From the NCBI RefSeq assembly GCF_947499295.1, contig NZ_CANMNP010000007.1, positions 1 to 64,000 of the forward strand: DNA of 64,000 nucleotides, in the 5' to 3' direction. Within the stretch, counting starts at the first letter, position 1, and the number at the start of each line of letters is the position of its first letter. The stretch is from an uncultured Roseibium sp. GTDB taxonomy: Bacteria > Pseudomonadota > Alphaproteobacteria > Rhizobiales > Stappiaceae. Below the pieces are notes generated by a model that saw only the letters and a list, made by a program, of their open reading frames with translations, had not been told where the DNA came from and did no database searches. The position numbers were made by a program, and so were the translations under genes. Below are positions 29,151-38,839 of this stretch, piece after piece.

Positions 29151-30356
29151 TTAGTTGCTCCGGGCCTTGACCCATTCTTTTGTTTTTATCCTGGCAGCGT
29201 CGTCCAACTGTAGCACATCTTGAACGCAGGACGCTGACTGCAAGGCTCCTTCCGCAGTTAGATTGTCCAGAACAGTCTCAATTGCGGCCGGGATATCAAG
29301 AAATCCAATTTGCCCCAACAAGAACGCTTCTACCGCCACCTCGTCAGCTGCATTCAGAGCTGCCGGCGCGCCTCCGCCGGCCTCCATTGCCTCAAGCGCG
29401 AGACGCAATGCAGGAAATCTCGCCAAATCCGGCTCTTCAAAGCTCAATGTTCCAAGCGCAGCAAGATCGAGCCTTTTCACCGGAACGTCCATCCGCCTTG
29501 GAAAAGCAAGGCAATGGGCAATCGGTGTGCGCATATCCGGGCTGCCGAGTTGGGCAAGAAGCGACCCGTCCTTGTACTGAACGAGCCCGTGTACAGCCGA
29601 TTGGGGGTGCACCAACACAGCCAACTGATCATGTTGAACCGGGAAAAGGTGTGAAGCTTCAATAACCTCAAAACCTTTGTTCATCATGGTTGCACTGTCG
29701 ATTGTGATGCGTGCACCCATATCCCAGTTCGGGTGTTTCAAAGCTTGAGTTGGCGAAACGGTTTTCATCTCTTCTTTCGAAAATGTCCTGAAAGGACCGC
29801 CCGAAGCAGTCAGAATGACCTTTTCGATCAAATCGGCCTGTGCCGTTTCGAATACCTGGAAGATGGCATTGTGTTCGCTGTCAACAGGAAGCAGCTCGGC
29901 GTTGTGCTCCCGAATACGGGCCATGAAGAGATCGCCAGCACAGACGAGACACTCTTTATTTGCAAGCGCAATCCGGCGTCCCGGTTGAATTGCCGCCATC
30001 GTTGGTTCAAGTCCGGCAGCGCCAACGACAGCACCCACCACAAGGTCGGCCGGACGGTCGACCGCCTCCAAAACGGCCCCTGGTCCCGCTGATGCTTCGA
30101 TGCCGCTGCCCTGTAGCGCTTCGACCAAAGCATCGTATTTGCTAGCATCCGCAAGAACCGCAGAGCCTGCATTGAGCCGCTTTGCCAGATCACTCAGCGC
30201 AGATACGTTGCGGTTGGCAACCAGAGCCACGACATCAAATTGTGTCGGATTTCTCTCAATAATGTCGGCAAGGCTTTGACCGACAGATCCTGTCGCGCCG
30301 AGAACAGTGATACGGATCGGCGCAGCACCTTTTGCTGCATCAACATTGGCCGACAT
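29151..30356 (-). CDS. dxr: 1-deoxy-D-xylulose-5-phosphate reductoisomerase
   Basis: The 401-residue enzyme is read from the ATG at 30356 (GAGGA upstream, 15 bp after the cdsA stop); a longer frame overlaps cdsA and is not supported. It makes 2-C-methyl-D-erythritol 4-phosphate with NADPH in the MEP isoprenoid pathway, feeding UppS. The NADPH motif LGATGSVGQS, the metal/substrate motif LLPVDSEHNAIFQ and the flexible-loop HPNWDMGARITIDSATMMNK are visible. Confidence 0.96.
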   Translation of the reverse strand: MSANVDAAKGAAPIRITVLGATGSVGQSLADIIERNPTQFDVVALVANRNVSALSDLAKRLNAGSAVLADASKYDALVEALQGSGIEASAGPGAVLEAVDRPADLVVGAVVGAAGLEPTMAAIQPGRRIALANKECLVCAGDLFMARIREHNAELLPVDSEHNAIFQVFETAQADLIEKVILTASGGPFRTFSKEEMKTVSPTQALKHPNWDMGARITIDSATMMNKGFEVIEASHLFPVQHDQLAVLVHPQSAVHGLVQYKDGSLLAQLGSPDMRTPIAHCLAFPRRMDVPVKRLDLAALGTLSFEEPDLARFPALRLALEAMEAGGGAPAALNAADEVAVEAFLLGQIGFLDIPAAIETVLDNLTAEGALQSASCVQDVLQLDDAARIKTKEWVKARSN

Positions 30357-30370
30357 CGAATTCCTCACGC

Positions 30371-31213
30371 TCAACCAAATCCAAATCCCGAAATAGGGTC
30401 CGCGAGCGCACCGCCGCTTATCCATCCAGCGATCACGGCAAAGATCGCCGCCGCTACCAGGCCGTCAATGCGGTCCATGATGCCGCCATGTCCGGGAATG
30501 AGACGGCTGGAGTCCTTCACGTCAAATCGTCTTTTGATGGCCGATTCAAGCAGGTCGCCTGCCTGGGAAACGACCGAAAGCAAAGCAGCCAATAAGCACC
30601 AGAGAACAAGGTCGCGCTCACCCGCCCAATAGACAACGCCGACACCAAAGATGCAGGCAAACACCAGACCTCCGATTGCTCCCGACCATGTCTTTTTGGG
30701 CGAGACCCTCTGCCACAATTTGGGACCACCCAGAGCCCGTCCCGTGAAATAGGCAAAGATATCGGTCGCCCAAACGACAAACAGCAGGAAAAACGCGAAA
30801 AGAAGCCCGACGGTTCCCTCACGAAGAACCAGAAGCGAAAACAGGGACAGACCGCTGTAAAGCACGCCCTCCCCGGCCCACCTGCCATCTTTTGAAAAGC
30901 CGTCCGCAGCAAAAACGACAAAGGCTGCGATCATCAACAGTCCAAGTCCTGCTGCAGCCAGACCCAAATAGACCAGAATCGACAATCCAACCAGACTTGC
31001 GAAGCCGATCAACGCGGGCACCGAGCGATGCTTTGCGCCAGTGATCGAAAACCACTCCCACAAGAATAGCGTTGCCGCCAGGCACATCAGGAAAACAAAG
31101 GCGATGCCACCCAAATAGGTGATCAGGAGAACGAGCGGTCCAAGAACAAGTGCGGAAACCAGTCGGAGCCCAAGGTCGGAGAGTTTTTTTCCGGAGGTTT
31201 CAGGATTTGCCAT
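30371..31213 (-). CDS. cdsA: Phosphatidate cytidylyltransferase
   Basis: The 280-residue membrane enzyme makes CDP-diacylglycerol from phosphatidate and CTP, the branch point of phospholipid synthesis. It has about seven to eight hydrophobic helices and the signature running from SPKKTWSGAIGG through SQAGDLLESAIKRRFDVKDS to PGHGGIMDRIDG with the conserved acidic residues. It lies 15 bp after uppS and 14 bp before dxr, in a tight operon. Confidence 0.95.
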   Translation of the reverse strand: MANPETSGKKLSDLGLRLVSALVLGPLVLLITYLGGIAFVFLMCLAATLFLWEWFSITGAKHRSVPALIGFASLVGLSILVYLGLAAAGLGLLMIAAFVVFAADGFSKDGRWAGEGVLYSGLSLFSLLVLREGTVGLLFAFFLLFVVWATDIFAYFTGRALGGPKLWQRVSPKKTWSGAIGGLVFACIFGVGVVYWAGERDLVLWCLLAALLSVVSQAGDLLESAIKRRFDVKDSSRLIPGHGGIMDRIDGLVAAAIFAVIAGWISGGALADPISGFGFG

Positions 31214-31228
31214 GTTTTGCGCCAGACG

Positions 31229-31999
31229 TCACAGCGACGCCTTGGCGTCAAGTCCGCCATAGCGGCGTTGGCGGCTGCCAAAACAAGCAAGAGCTTCGTC
31301 GAAATCGGCTTCCGAGAACTCCGGCCAATTCTTGTCACAAAAATAGAATTCAGAATAAGCTGCCTGCCACAGCAGAAAATTTGAAAGGCGCATTTCGCCG
31401 CTGGTTCTAATGATGAGATCGGGATCCGGCAGGCCCGCAGTGTCCATTGCATCCGTCAGAGCGTTTTCTGATATGTCGCTCGCCTGGAGCTCACCCTGGG
31501 CAATTTTTTCAGCAAGGCTCTGTGCTGCCCTCACGATTTCCGCCCTGGATCCATAGTTGAATGCAACAACCAGATTGAGCCCGGTGTTTTCTTTTGTCAG
31601 ATCCTCGGCCTCGTTCAAAAGCGCAAGAATGCCTGGTTCGAGGTCTGCGCGATTGCCGATAATGCGTATGCGAACGTTGGACTTGTGCAGTTCGCTCAGA
31701 TCCCGCTGAACAAAACGGCGTAACAGACCCATCAGGAAAGAAACTTCCGCCTCGGGCCGGCTCCAGTTCTCTGAAGAAAAACTATAGATCGTCACCACTT
31801 CGATGCCGACCCGTCCCGCGTGACGAATAACACTGCGCAAGGTCTCCAGACCCTGCCTATGTCCTTCGGTTCGAGGCAGGCTTCTCGCAGTCGCCCATCG
31901 CCCGTTGCCGTCCATGATGAACGCAACATGGCGCGGCAGATTTCCGCTGGAACCATCCGCTGAAACATTCTGCGGAGTATGGTCCGGACTGACGCTCAT
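31229..31999 (-). CDS. uppS: Undecaprenyl-diphosphate synthase (cis-prenyltransferase)
   Basis: The 256-residue soluble enzyme extends farnesyl diphosphate to the C55 carrier used for peptidoglycan and O-antigen. The ATG at 31999 with GAGGA five bases upstream is preferred to the GTG four codons earlier. The catalytic IMDGNGRWA, the YSFSSENWSRP segment and the C-terminal DLIIRTSGEMRLSNFLLWQ are all present. Confidence 0.95.
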   Translation of the reverse strand: MSVSPDHTPQNVSADGSSGNLPRHVAFIMDGNGRWATARSLPRTEGHRQGLETLRSVIRHAGRVGIEVVTIYSFSSENWSRPEAEVSFLMGLLRRFVQRDLSELHKSNVRIRIIGNRADLEPGILALLNEAEDLTKENTGLNLVVAFNYGSRAEIVRAAQSLAEKIAQGELQASDISENALTDAMDTAGLPDPDLIIRTSGEMRLSNFLLWQAAYSEFYFCDKNWPEFSEADFDEALACFGSRQRRYGGLDAKASL

Positions 32000-32028
32000 G
32001 GGAGTCCTCACCTCACAGGTCAGGCCAA

Positions 32029-32592
32029 TCAGACCTGAGAGATTTCCTGTTCTTTCTTTTCAAGCATCGCATCCACTTCACCGATCATCGTATCGGTCAG
32101 TTTTTGCACTTCATCCGAAGCGACCCGGCTGTCATCTTGAGAGATCGCACCGTCTTTTTCAGCTTTTTTCGCGTCGTCCATCCCGTCCCGGCGCACATGG
32201 CGGATCGCAACCTTTGCATTTTCCGCGTATTTGTGTGCGACCTTGATCAGTTCCTGACGTCGCTCCTGGTTCAGCTCGGGAATTGGCAAGCGCAGCAACT
32301 GGCCGTCGACAACCGGGTTAAGCCCAAGATTCGATTCACGAATTGCTCTTTCAACAGCGGCAACCATGCTCTTGTCCCAGACCTGAACCGCGACCATACG
32401 TGGCTCCGGAACAGAAACGGTTGCGACCTGGTTGATCGGCATCGCCTGGCCATAGGCGTCAACGGAGATCGGGTCCATCATGGAAGCAGATGCGCGGCCA
32501 GTTCTAAGGCCAGCGAATTCGGTCTTCAGCACCGAAAGAGCTCCTTGCATGCGGCGCTTCAAATCATCCAGATCAACACCTTCTACCGACAT
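32029..32592 (-). CDS. frr: Ribosome-recycling factor
   Basis: The 187-residue RRF splits post-termination ribosomes together with EF-G. It is read from the ATG at 32592 with GAGGA upstream; the longer frame adds an unsupported N-terminus. The family core [14 protein letters not shown], the [13 protein letters not shown] segment and the C-terminal helix [16 protein letters not shown] are present. It stands 110 bp after pyrH and 29 bp before uppS. Confidence 0.95.
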   Translation of the reverse strand: MSVEGVDLDDLKRRMQGALSVLKTEFAGLRTGRASASMMDPISVDAYGQAMPINQVATVSVPEPRMVAVQVWDKSMVAAVERAIRESNLGLNPVVDGQLLRLPIPELNQERRQELIKVAHKYAENAKVAIRHVRRDGMDDAKKAEKDGAISQDDSRVASDEVQKLTDTMIGEVDAMLEKKEQEISQV

Positions 32593-32702
32593 TTTGTCCT
32601 CACTATTGTTTTCATCTTGGCTGAATAGAGTCTCGGCGCGCGTCAACATGGCATAAACGCGCTGAAACACAAGAGCTTGGCTCGGGAAAGAGATTAAATC
32701 TT

Positions 32703-33422
32703 TCAGTCACCCACGACTGTGTAGGTGCCGGTCTCCTGGAGCACGCTGACCAGAGCACCAGGTGAGTGAATGGAAAACACAATCACCGGAATGGAATTGT
32801 CGCGCGCGAGCGCTATCGCGGTCGTATCCATGACCTTCAGATTGCGCGAGATGACCTCTTCGTAGCCAAGCGTTTCATAGCGTTCCGCTTCGGGATTGAC
32901 CTTGGGGTCTTCCGAATAGACACCATCAACCTGCGTCCCTTTCAGGAAGGCGTCGCATTTCATTTCCGCAGCTCTGAGTGCCGCGCCGCTGTCAGTGGTG
33001 AAAAACGGGTTGCCTGTGCCGCCAGCAAAAATGATGACATCACCATCTTCCATGTACCGGTCTGCCACACGCTGTGAAAACGTCTCGCAAATGGATGGAA
33101 CTGCAACGGCCGACAGAACACGCGCATTCACTTTGAGACGTCGCAGGGCATCGGCCAGGGTCAAGCTGTTCATGATCGTTGCCAGCATTCCCATGTGGTC
33201 GCCGGTGACCCGGTTCCCACCCTTTGCGGCAACTGCAACACCACGGAAGATATTCCCGCCCCCGACAACAACGCCAACCTGGGCCCCGAGGGCTACCGCA
33301 TCAGCAATTTCCTTGGCGATCCTTTGCACAATGGCCGGGTCAATTCCAAAAGCCTGGGAGCCCATAAGCGCTTCACCAGAGAGTTTCAGAAGGATCCGTT
33401 TCCAACGCAAAGAATTCGTCAT
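32703..33422 (-). CDS. pyrH: UMP kinase
   Basis: The 239-residue hexameric amino-acid-kinase-fold enzyme phosphorylates UMP to UDP for nucleic acid and UDP-sugar supply. It shows [11 protein letters not shown] at the N-terminus, [28 protein letters not shown] and the regulatory segment [13 protein letters not shown] terminator-like hairpin separates it from tsf. Confidence 0.96.
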   Translation of the reverse strand: MTNSLRWKRILLKLSGEALMGSQAFGIDPAIVQRIAKEIADAVALGAQVGVVVGGGNIFRGVAVAAKGGNRVTGDHMGMLATIMNSLTLADALRRLKVNARVLSAVAVPSICETFSQRVADRYMEDGDVIIFAGGTGNPFFTTDSGAALRAAEMKCDAFLKGTQVDGVYSEDPKVNPEAERYETLGYEEVISRNLKVMDTTAIALARDNSIPVIVFSIHSPGALVSVLQETGTYTVVGD

Positions 33423-33452
33423 GGGTGCCCCCGTCTAGAAAATTGTCTTCCT

Positions 33453-33484
33453 AAAAAAAAAGCGCCGGTCTTGCCGGCGCTTTT
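33453..33484 (-). terminator. Terminator between tsf and pyrH
   Basis: The perfect stem GCGCCGG / CCGGCGC (5-nt loop, 33462-33480) is flanked by A-tract and T-tract. On the minus strand it ends in nine T residues, directly after the tsf stop. The A-tract and T-tract can extend the stem, and TTTT on the plus side makes it potentially bidirectional. It likely ends or attenuates rpsB-tsf transcription. Confidence 0.85.
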
Positions 33485-33492
33485 CCTTGAGC

Positions 33493-34410
33493 TTACTGCC
33501 CGGTGGCTGCCGCCACCTCTGCGGCAAAGTCTTGCTCTTCCTTCTCGATCCCTTCGCCAAGTGCGAAGCGGACGAAACCGGAAAGCTTGACGTCAGTGCC
33601 GAGTTCCTTTGCAAGCGCCTCAACAGCCTGCTCAACCGTTTGATCCGGGTTGATAACGAAGGCTTGTTTCACGAGGGTAACTTCCTCGTAGAATTTGCGC
33701 AAACGACCTTCCACCATTTTTTCAATGATGTTTTCAGGCTTGCCGGATTCACGCGCCTGCTCGGAGAACACTGTTCTTTCGCGTTCAACAACAGCCGGGT
33801 CCAACTCGTCTGTGCTCAAGGCCAGCGGGCTTGTTGCGGCAACATGCATGGCAACCTGACGGCCAAGAGCATTCAGCTTGTCCTTGTCGCCGGAAGATTC
33901 CAGCGCGACGAGGACACCGATCTTGCCCAGGCCTTCAGAAACCTGACCGTGCACATAGGTGGACACCGCGCCTTCGTTCACACTCAGAACGGCGGAACGA
34001 CGCAATGTCATGTTCTCACCGATCGTCGCGATCGCTTCAGTGACGGAATCTGCAACAGATTTTCCGTCAAGGTCAGCAGCACCAAGTGCTTCAACCGAAC
34101 CGTCGGTGCCGATGGCAACCTTGGCGACCTTGGCGACAAGCTCCTGGAAGCCTTCGTTGCGGGCGACAAAGTCGGTTTCGGAATTCAGTTCAATCACTGC
34201 AGCCTTTTTGCCGTCAGTAGCAACGCCGACCAGGCCTTCAGCAGCCACACGGCCAGCCTTCTTGGCCGCCTTGGCCAAGCCCTTCGTGCGCAGCCAGTCA
34301 ACAGCCGCTTCCATGTCACCGCCAGATTCAGTCAAAGCGGTCTTGCAGTCCATCATGCCAGCGCCGGATTTCTCGCGGAGCTCTTTTACCATCGCAGCGG
34401 TAATGCTCAT
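33493..34410 (-). CDS. tsf: Translation elongation factor Ts
   Basis: The 305-residue EF-Ts is the nucleotide exchange factor for EF-Tu. It has the N-terminal UBA-like region ([17 protein letters not shown]), the first core contact [10 protein letters not shown] with the family signature, and the second core half ending in a C-terminal module. It lies 143 bp after rpsB with hairpins in the gap, as in most bacteria where the two genes are co-transcribed. Confidence 0.96.
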   Translation of the reverse strand: MSITAAMVKELREKSGAGMMDCKTALTESGGDMEAAVDWLRTKGLAKAAKKAGRVAAEGLVGVATDGKKAAVIELNSETDFVARNEGFQELVAKVAKVAIGTDGSVEALGAADLDGKSVADSVTEAIATIGENMTLRRSAVLSVNEGAVSTYVHGQVSEGLGKIGVLVALESSGDKDKLNALGRQVAMHVAATSPLALSTDELDPAVVERERTVFSEQARESGKPENIIEKMVEGRLRKFYEEVTLVKQAFVINPDQTVEQAVEALAKELGTDVKLSGFVRFALGEGIEKEEQDFAAEVAAATGQ

Positions 34411-34523
34411 CGATTGCCTCGTGGATGGGGGTTTCAGAATAAGACGCGGTCTAACCCATGGCCAACCGCGCCTTTATGACGGGACCGCGAAAAATCGCGG
34501 ACCGTCTTGCGAATTCAACAAGT

Positions 34524-34547
34524 TTTCGCCGCTAACCCGCGGCGAAA
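34524..34547 (-). repeat. Hairpin in the rpsB-tsf intergenic region
   Basis: A 9-bp perfect inverted repeat (TTTCGCCGC / GCGGCGAAA, 6-nt loop) lies seven bases after the rpsB stop. There is no T-tract, so it is more likely an mRNA-stability or processing element than a terminator. A second dyad (CCGCGA / TCGCGG with flanking complementarity) follows at about 34478-34504. Confidence 0.5.
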
Positions 34548-34553
34548 TTCTGC

Positions 34554-35426
34554 TTAAGCTTCAGTAGAAGCCTTTTCGGTTGCAGCTGCTTCTTCTGCCG
34601 GTGCAGCTTTAGCCGGAGCTTCTTCTGCTGCTGCGGCCTCAGCTGGAGCCTCTTCAACCGGAGCCTCTTCAGCTGCAAGAACTTCCTCGACCGGAGCTTC
34701 TTCGGCTTCGCCGATATCCATGCCGGAAGCACCCTGCGCACGGGAAATACCATCGATAGCTGCACGAGCGATGAGATCGCAATAAAGCGAAATCGCACGG
34801 CCTGCATCGTCGTTGCCCGGCACCGGATAGGTAATGCCATCCGGACTGCAATTGGAATCAAGGATTGCGGCAACAGGAATACCCAGACGACGGGCTTCCT
34901 GGATGGCAATGGATTCGCGGTTGGTATCGATCACGAAAATCAGATCCGGGATACCGCCCATATCCTTGATACCGCCAAGGTTCCGCTCAAGCTTTTCGCG
35001 CTCGCGATCCATGAACAAACGCTCTTTCTTCGTCAATGCGTTTGCGGCATCGGAAGAAAGGGTTTCTTCCAGTTTGCGCAGACGCTGAATCGACTGAGAG
35101 ATCGTTTTCCAGTTGGTCAGCATGCCGCCGAGCCAACGTGCATTCACGAAGTACTGTGCGGAATTGCGTGCCGAAGTGGCAACGGCGTCCTGTGCCTGAC
35201 GTTTGGTGCCGACGATCAAAACGCGGCCACCGCCGGCAACTGTGTCGGACACAGCTTTCAGAGCCTGGTGGAGAAGCGGAACGGTCTGAGACAGATCCAT
35301 GATGTGAACATCGTTGCGCACACCAAAGATGTACTGACCCATGCGTGGGTTCCAACGGTGCTTCTGGTGACCAAAGTGCACACCTGCCTCAAGCAGCTGG
35401 CGCATGGTGAAATCGGGCAAAGACAT
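34554..35426 (-). CDS. rpsB: 30S ribosomal protein S2
   Basis: The 290-residue S2 is longer than the usual 240 because of an alanine/glutamate-rich C-terminal tail (about 232-290, repeats of EEAPVEE type) often seen in alphaproteobacteria. The conserved N-terminal [20 protein letters not shown] and DIPxVAIxD-like [20 protein letters not shown] are present. The start has AAGGG upstream. It is the first gene of the long minus-strand block, with a good promoter about 130-155 bp upstream. Confidence 0.96.
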   Translation of the reverse strand: MSLPDFTMRQLLEAGVHFGHQKHRWNPRMGQYIFGVRNDVHIMDLSQTVPLLHQALKAVSDTVAGGGRVLIVGTKRQAQDAVATSARNSAQYFVNARWLGGMLTNWKTISQSIQRLRKLEETLSSDAANALTKKERLFMDREREKLERNLGGIKDMGGIPDLIFVIDTNRESIAIQEARRLGIPVAAILDSNCSPDGITYPVPGNDDAGRAISLYCDLIARAAIDGISRAQGASGMDIGEAEEAPVEEVLAAEEAPVEEAPAEAAAAEEAPAKAAPAEEAAATEKASTEA

Positions 35427-35746
35427 GGCCCTTAAACTCCTGAGTTTTCCGGTTTAACCTCCGCAAGAGGGTTTGGGCCGAAGGAAATTTTCCCTCAACC
35501 ACCGGATGGACACCGATAAGCTCGGTTTCCGCCCCTTGCGTGTGGAATGGGCGCCTTATAGTTGGGAAGAAATATTATTTCAAGGCCTAAGCGCCGGATT
35601 TCTTTGGCTTCGAGGCTATGATTGTGCAATTTCAAACTGGACCTGATGCATCACTTAGGTAGAACACCAGCCCGGGTCGCAAACATTGACCCACGACAAA
35701 GGTATTTCTAACAAGAAACCTGAAACAAACCAGCGGATGAGATCCA
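35427..35746. other. rpsB leader and divergent promoter region
   Basis: This 320-bp region lies between rpsB and the VOC gene. On the minus strand it holds the rpsB promoter (35555-35583) and an untranslated leader of about 120 nt with complementary segments (GAGGG / CCCTC around 35467-35500, and flanking CCGG pairs) that could form a structured r-protein leader. No ORF with support is seen. Confidence 0.5.
35555..35583 (-). promoter_or_regulatory. Putative rpsB promoter
   Basis: On the minus strand, TTGAAA (35578-35583) and TATAAG (35555-35560) are separated by exactly 17 bp, a strong vegetative-sigma match. Transcription would start near 35548, giving a leader of about 120 nt. Confidence 0.65.
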
Positions 35747-36145
35747 TTGACAACGCAAGGCATAAATCATTTGGGCCTGACGGTTCTGGACCTTTCAAGC
35801 ACGACCAATTTTTTTACGAAAGGACTCGGTTGGTCGCTGTTGGCCAAAGACGAAAGCTACCCCCGCACGACTGTTTCAGACGGTGCCTGCCGATTGACTC
35901 TCTGGCAGGCGGATACTTCCAAACCCGTGACGGCCTTTGACCGCAAGTCCAATATTGGCTTGCACCACGTTGCCTTCGAAGTTTCGACCAAGGAAATGCT
36001 GTTTGCTCTTGCAGACAAAATTCGCAGTTGGCCTGGCGTCCGCATGGAATTCGAACCGGAGTTGCTTTCAGGTGGGCCGCGCATGCATATGATGTGTCTT
36101 GAGCCGGGAGGCATTCGTGTCGAAATCATTTGGCCCGCGAGCTAG
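35747..36145 (+). CDS. VOC-superfamily (glyoxalase/dioxygenase-fold) protein
   Basis: The 132-residue single-module protein has the two beta-alpha-beta-beta-beta units of the VOC fold. Likely metal ligands are H8 (INHLGLTV), H73 or H74 (IGLHHVAFEV) and E126 (IRVEIIW), as in glyoxalase- or dioxygenase-like members. The frame opens with a TTG start, because the nearby ATG codons are out of frame; homologues would be needed to settle it. No neighbour suggests a substrate. The pentapeptide-repeat gene follows 64 bp later on the same strand. Confidence 0.75.
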   Translation: MTTQGINHLGLTVLDLSSTTNFFTKGLGWSLLAKDESYPRTTVSDGACRLTLWQADTSKPVTAFDRKSNIGLHHVAFEVSTKEMLFALADKIRSWPGVRMEFEPELLSGGPRMHMMCLEPGGIRVEIIWPAS

Positions 36146-36209
36146 CTGTTCCGGCGAATAGCAAACCAAGAGCTCTTCTGTCTCGTCTGGAACAATCCGG
36201 AGTCCCTTA

Positions 36210-37889
36210 ATGGATGAAAGTGAAGACCCAGCAGGAATTGCCGCGACCGAAACAGAACGACTGAACCGGAAGACCCATTCCTTCAGTTTCGGCATCTTGT
36301 TTTTCCTCTTCGGAATCGCCGCTGGCTTTTTCCTGGCCTTTTCAGGCTTTGACCTGTTTGAAGTCTATTTCACCCACGTGCTTGCCGGATTTGTGGTTCT
36401 GGTAACCCTCATTGTTCTGACGGGTCTTGGCCTTTACGTGTTCCGCGGCAAGCTGATGGCAAGCTTGTTTGGTATTGCGGAATCCCGGCTCGACATGTTT
36501 GCCGAACCCTTGTCCCGCGTTACTCAGAAGGCCATCGATAGAGATCCGGAAGGCGCAACCCACGCAGCCCGCGAACTGGTTCAGCTGACGCTGGCCCGGT
36601 ACAGTTGGATCACTGCGCGACGCTGGATCATTGCTTCGCTGACCGGGCTGATTGCGTCTTTGGCAGCGCTCGCCGGCACAGCTCTCCTATTTAGGCAGAA
36701 TGAATTGATTGCGAGCCAGAATGTCCGCATTGAGGAACAAACAGCATTGCTGACCCAGCAAGTCGAACTTGCAGAAGCCGCCCGAAATGCAGCGATTGCC
36801 GTCGAAATCACCCGAATCGCCGCGCTGCTTGGCACTGTGATGGACAAGGTTGCTACACAGTCAGACGGAGCAGATGCTCCAACAGGCGATGTCGCCGCTG
36901 ACAAGATACCGGTGATTGATCCCGCCAAAGACCTCGACCAAAGCCTCATCATGCGGATCGTCGCATCTTCGCAAGCCTCCAAGCCATATAGATACCTGGA
37001 CGCCGGAGATGACTTCGGAAGTGTACAAAGCGCGATTAAGGACGCCATGCGAAGGCGGCGTGAAGAACTGCCGACTTCATTTGCACGCATGGCTCGCCTT
37101 GGAAACTGGCAAGAGGCTCCCGAGGCCCGGGCACTGGTGGCACGCAGCTACAGCCCTGAACGTGGTCAGCTGCTGGACACGCTTGTGCGCTCTGGCATCA
37201 GATCGTTCGAATTCCTGAATTTTTATGGACTTGATCTGTCGCACGCCGCATTGCGCGACTTTTTCTTCGGTCCGTTCAGCTTTCAAAATGGCAAGATGGC
37301 GTATGCTGACCTTGCAAGAGGCCATTTTACGGAAGTCGACTTCCAGGGAGCAAATCTTGAAAACGCGATCTTGCGGGAAGCACGTATAGAATCGGCACGG
37401 TTTTCTTCGCTTGAACCAGAACTCGCTGTTCCTCCTGTCGTTACAACCTCTCAACCTCTGACTTCCCGCTTAACCGGCCTTGATCTCACCGACGCCTTTC
37501 TGCAGTTCGTCTGGTTCGAAAACGCACGGCTCACAGCAGCAAACTTCGATCGGGCAACGCTAATGGGGACAGACTTTAGCGGAGCAGATCTGAGCGGCTC
37601 AACCTTCAGGGGTACTGTGTTGGGACATGCAGAGTTTAACGGGGCGATCTTGGCATCGGTCGATTTCGATGGAGCTTATGTTTTTGCCGAAGATTTCCTG
37701 GATCGGGTTGGCGAAAAAGCGTACCCGGGAAGTTTCAAACGAAGCCGTTTTGTTCAAGAGGCATCGTCTATCGAGGCCGTCATGGAAACCTACTCCACAT
37801 TTTCACAGTTGGAGGCAGGCGACTTCAAGGAACTGCTCGGATCCGACAGCGTCTGGCGTATCAAGCGCGTCGAACCGTTCGAGCAATAG
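36210..37889 (+). CDS. Membrane-anchored pentapeptide-repeat protein, function unknown
   Basis: The 559-residue protein has two N-terminal transmembrane helices (about 26-48 and 54-78), a cytoplasmic helical segment (about 80-137), a third helix (about 138-161) and then a predicted coiled coil (about 163-212). An acidic linker and a helical region (about 235-335) follow. Two blocks of pentapeptide repeats (A[D/N]LxX type) lie at about 340-400 (YADLARGHFTEVDFQGANLE) and 420-490 (NFDRATLMGTDFSGADLSGS), giving a right-handed beta-helix. Such helices usually act as protein-binding scaffolds. CGGAG precedes the ATG. The combination of membrane anchor, coiled coil and split repeat block is not one I can name. 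Confidence 0.75.
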   Translation: MDESEDPAGIAATETERLNRKTHSFSFGILFFLFGIAAGFFLAFSGFDLFEVYFTHVLAGFVVLVTLIVLTGLGLYVFRGKLMASLFGIAESRLDMFAEPLSRVTQKAIDRDPEGATHAARELVQLTLARYSWITARRWIIASLTGLIASLAALAGTALLFRQNELIASQNVRIEEQTALLTQQVELAEAARNAAIAVEITRIAALLGTVMDKVATQSDGADAPTGDVAADKIPVIDPAKDLDQSLIMRIVASSQASKPYRYLDAGDDFGSVQSAIKDAMRRRREELPTSFARMARLGNWQEAPEARALVARSYSPERGQLLDTLVRSGIRSFEFLNFYGLDLSHAALRDFFFGPFSFQNGKMAYADLARGHFTEVDFQGANLENAILREARIESARFSSLEPELAVPPVVTTSQPLTSRLTGLDLTDAFLQFVWFENARLTAANFDRATLMGTDFSGADLSGSTFRGTVLGHAEFNGAILASVDFDGAYVFAEDFLDRVGEKAYPGSFKRSRFVQEASSIEAVMETYSTFSQLEAGDFKELLGSDSVWRIKRVEPFEQ

Positions 37890-37991
37890 GCTCCTTTTTG
37901 TCTTTACTGGCACGAATTACAGCTAACAAATTTCAACTCAATCCGGACCTTTTTAGGACAGCTTCACACAGAAGGACGGTGTCGTAAGAAC

Positions 37992-38033
37992 CACCGCCGA
38001 GACAGGTCCAATTGACCTTGTGCATCGGCGGGG
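37992..38033. repeat. Nested inverted repeat between convergent genes
   Basis: An outer dyad CCGCCGA / TCGGCGG encloses an inner dyad AGGTC / GACCT. It lies between the stops of the pentapeptide-repeat gene and the isochorismatase-family gene. No T-tract follows on either strand, so a terminator role is only possible. Confidence 0.4.
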
Positions 38034-38045
38034 TCAGCTTTGCTG

Positions 38046-38726
38046 TTATAGTGCCATCGGGATTGGTGGATTGCCGGTAAGCCCCACCCCATCACGGACT
38101 TCAGCCGCATTTGCAGCCGTTCCGAGGAAGTTGTTCATAGCGGCTTGATATTGCCCCATATGTTCGCTGAGAATCCGCCCGATATGCTGCCCGTTTATTT
38201 GCGTATTGGCCGATAATTCGGCGAGAACGGCAACCCAGGTTGTTACAATCGCACCCGCAGCCGCCAGTCGGGTCATCGTAACCTGTTGTATGAAGGGATT
38301 GAAATCCGCGCTTGCATCCATGACCACATAAGTCTCGTACCCTTCCCGTAGCGCCGCAATTGCAGGGAAAGCGGCACAAACTTCAGTCGCCAATCCGGAA
38401 ATAACCAGTTTTTTTCGCCCGGTTGCGCGGACGGCCTCTCGTGAGGCCTGATCGTTCCAGAAATTGACAAATGGCCGGTCAATCACGTCAATCTCCGGAA
38501 ACAATGCCTTTAACTCGGGCATGGTCGGGCCATTCGGGCCCTGAGGCCAACTTGTTCCCATCACGACCGGAATGTTCATTGCCCTGGCGGTTTTCGCATG
38601 ACCAAGGATGTTGTTCTTGAGCAGCATCGGATCAATCGAAGACAGAAACTGCATGAGCCCGACCTGATGGTCGATCATCAGGAAAACGCAATTGTCAGGC
38701 GTTAGTTCGGATGTTGGAAGGGTCAT
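38046..38726 (-). CDS. Isochorismatase-family hydrolase (YcaC-like)
   Basis: This 226-residue cysteine hydrolase of the isochorismatase superfamily is closest in layout to YcaC. D19 (LMIDHQ) and the nucleophile C117 (SGLATEVCAAF) with its cis-peptide motif are present. The lysine that normally completes the triad is not obvious in the segment EIDVIDRPFVNFW, so activity should not be assumed. YcaC-type enzymes are octameric amidohydrolases of unclear substrate. The gene is divergent from a LysR regulator, the usual layout for a regulator and its target. Confidence 0.8.
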   Translation of the reverse strand: MTLPTSELTPDNCVFLMIDHQVGLMQFLSSIDPMLLKNNILGHAKTARAMNIPVVMGTSWPQGPNGPTMPELKALFPEIDVIDRPFVNFWNDQASREAVRATGRKKLVISGLATEVCAAFPAIAALREGYETYVVMDASADFNPFIQQVTMTRLAAAGAIVTTWVAVLAELSANTQINGQHIGRILSEHMGQYQAAMNNFLGTAANAAEVRDGVGLTGNPPIPMAL

Positions 38727-38812
38727 TCACTATTTCCTGTGTTTTGACGAGTGAAAGGCCAGCAACCTGGCCATACTCCGTTTGAGACAGAGCTAGGCCA
38801 AGAGACGCTTTA

Positions 38813-38839
38813 CGCGTTGAGTCCTGAGCTCAAAACGCG
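38813..38839. promoter_or_regulatory. Candidate LysR-type operator
   Basis: The interrupted dyad CGCGTTGAG-N7-CTCAAAACGCG lies in the divergent region between the hydrolase and the LysR gene. It contains a TTGAG-N7-CTCAA core consistent with the T-N11-A rule for LysR regulators. It sits about 40-65 bp before the regulator start. Confidence 0.5.
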
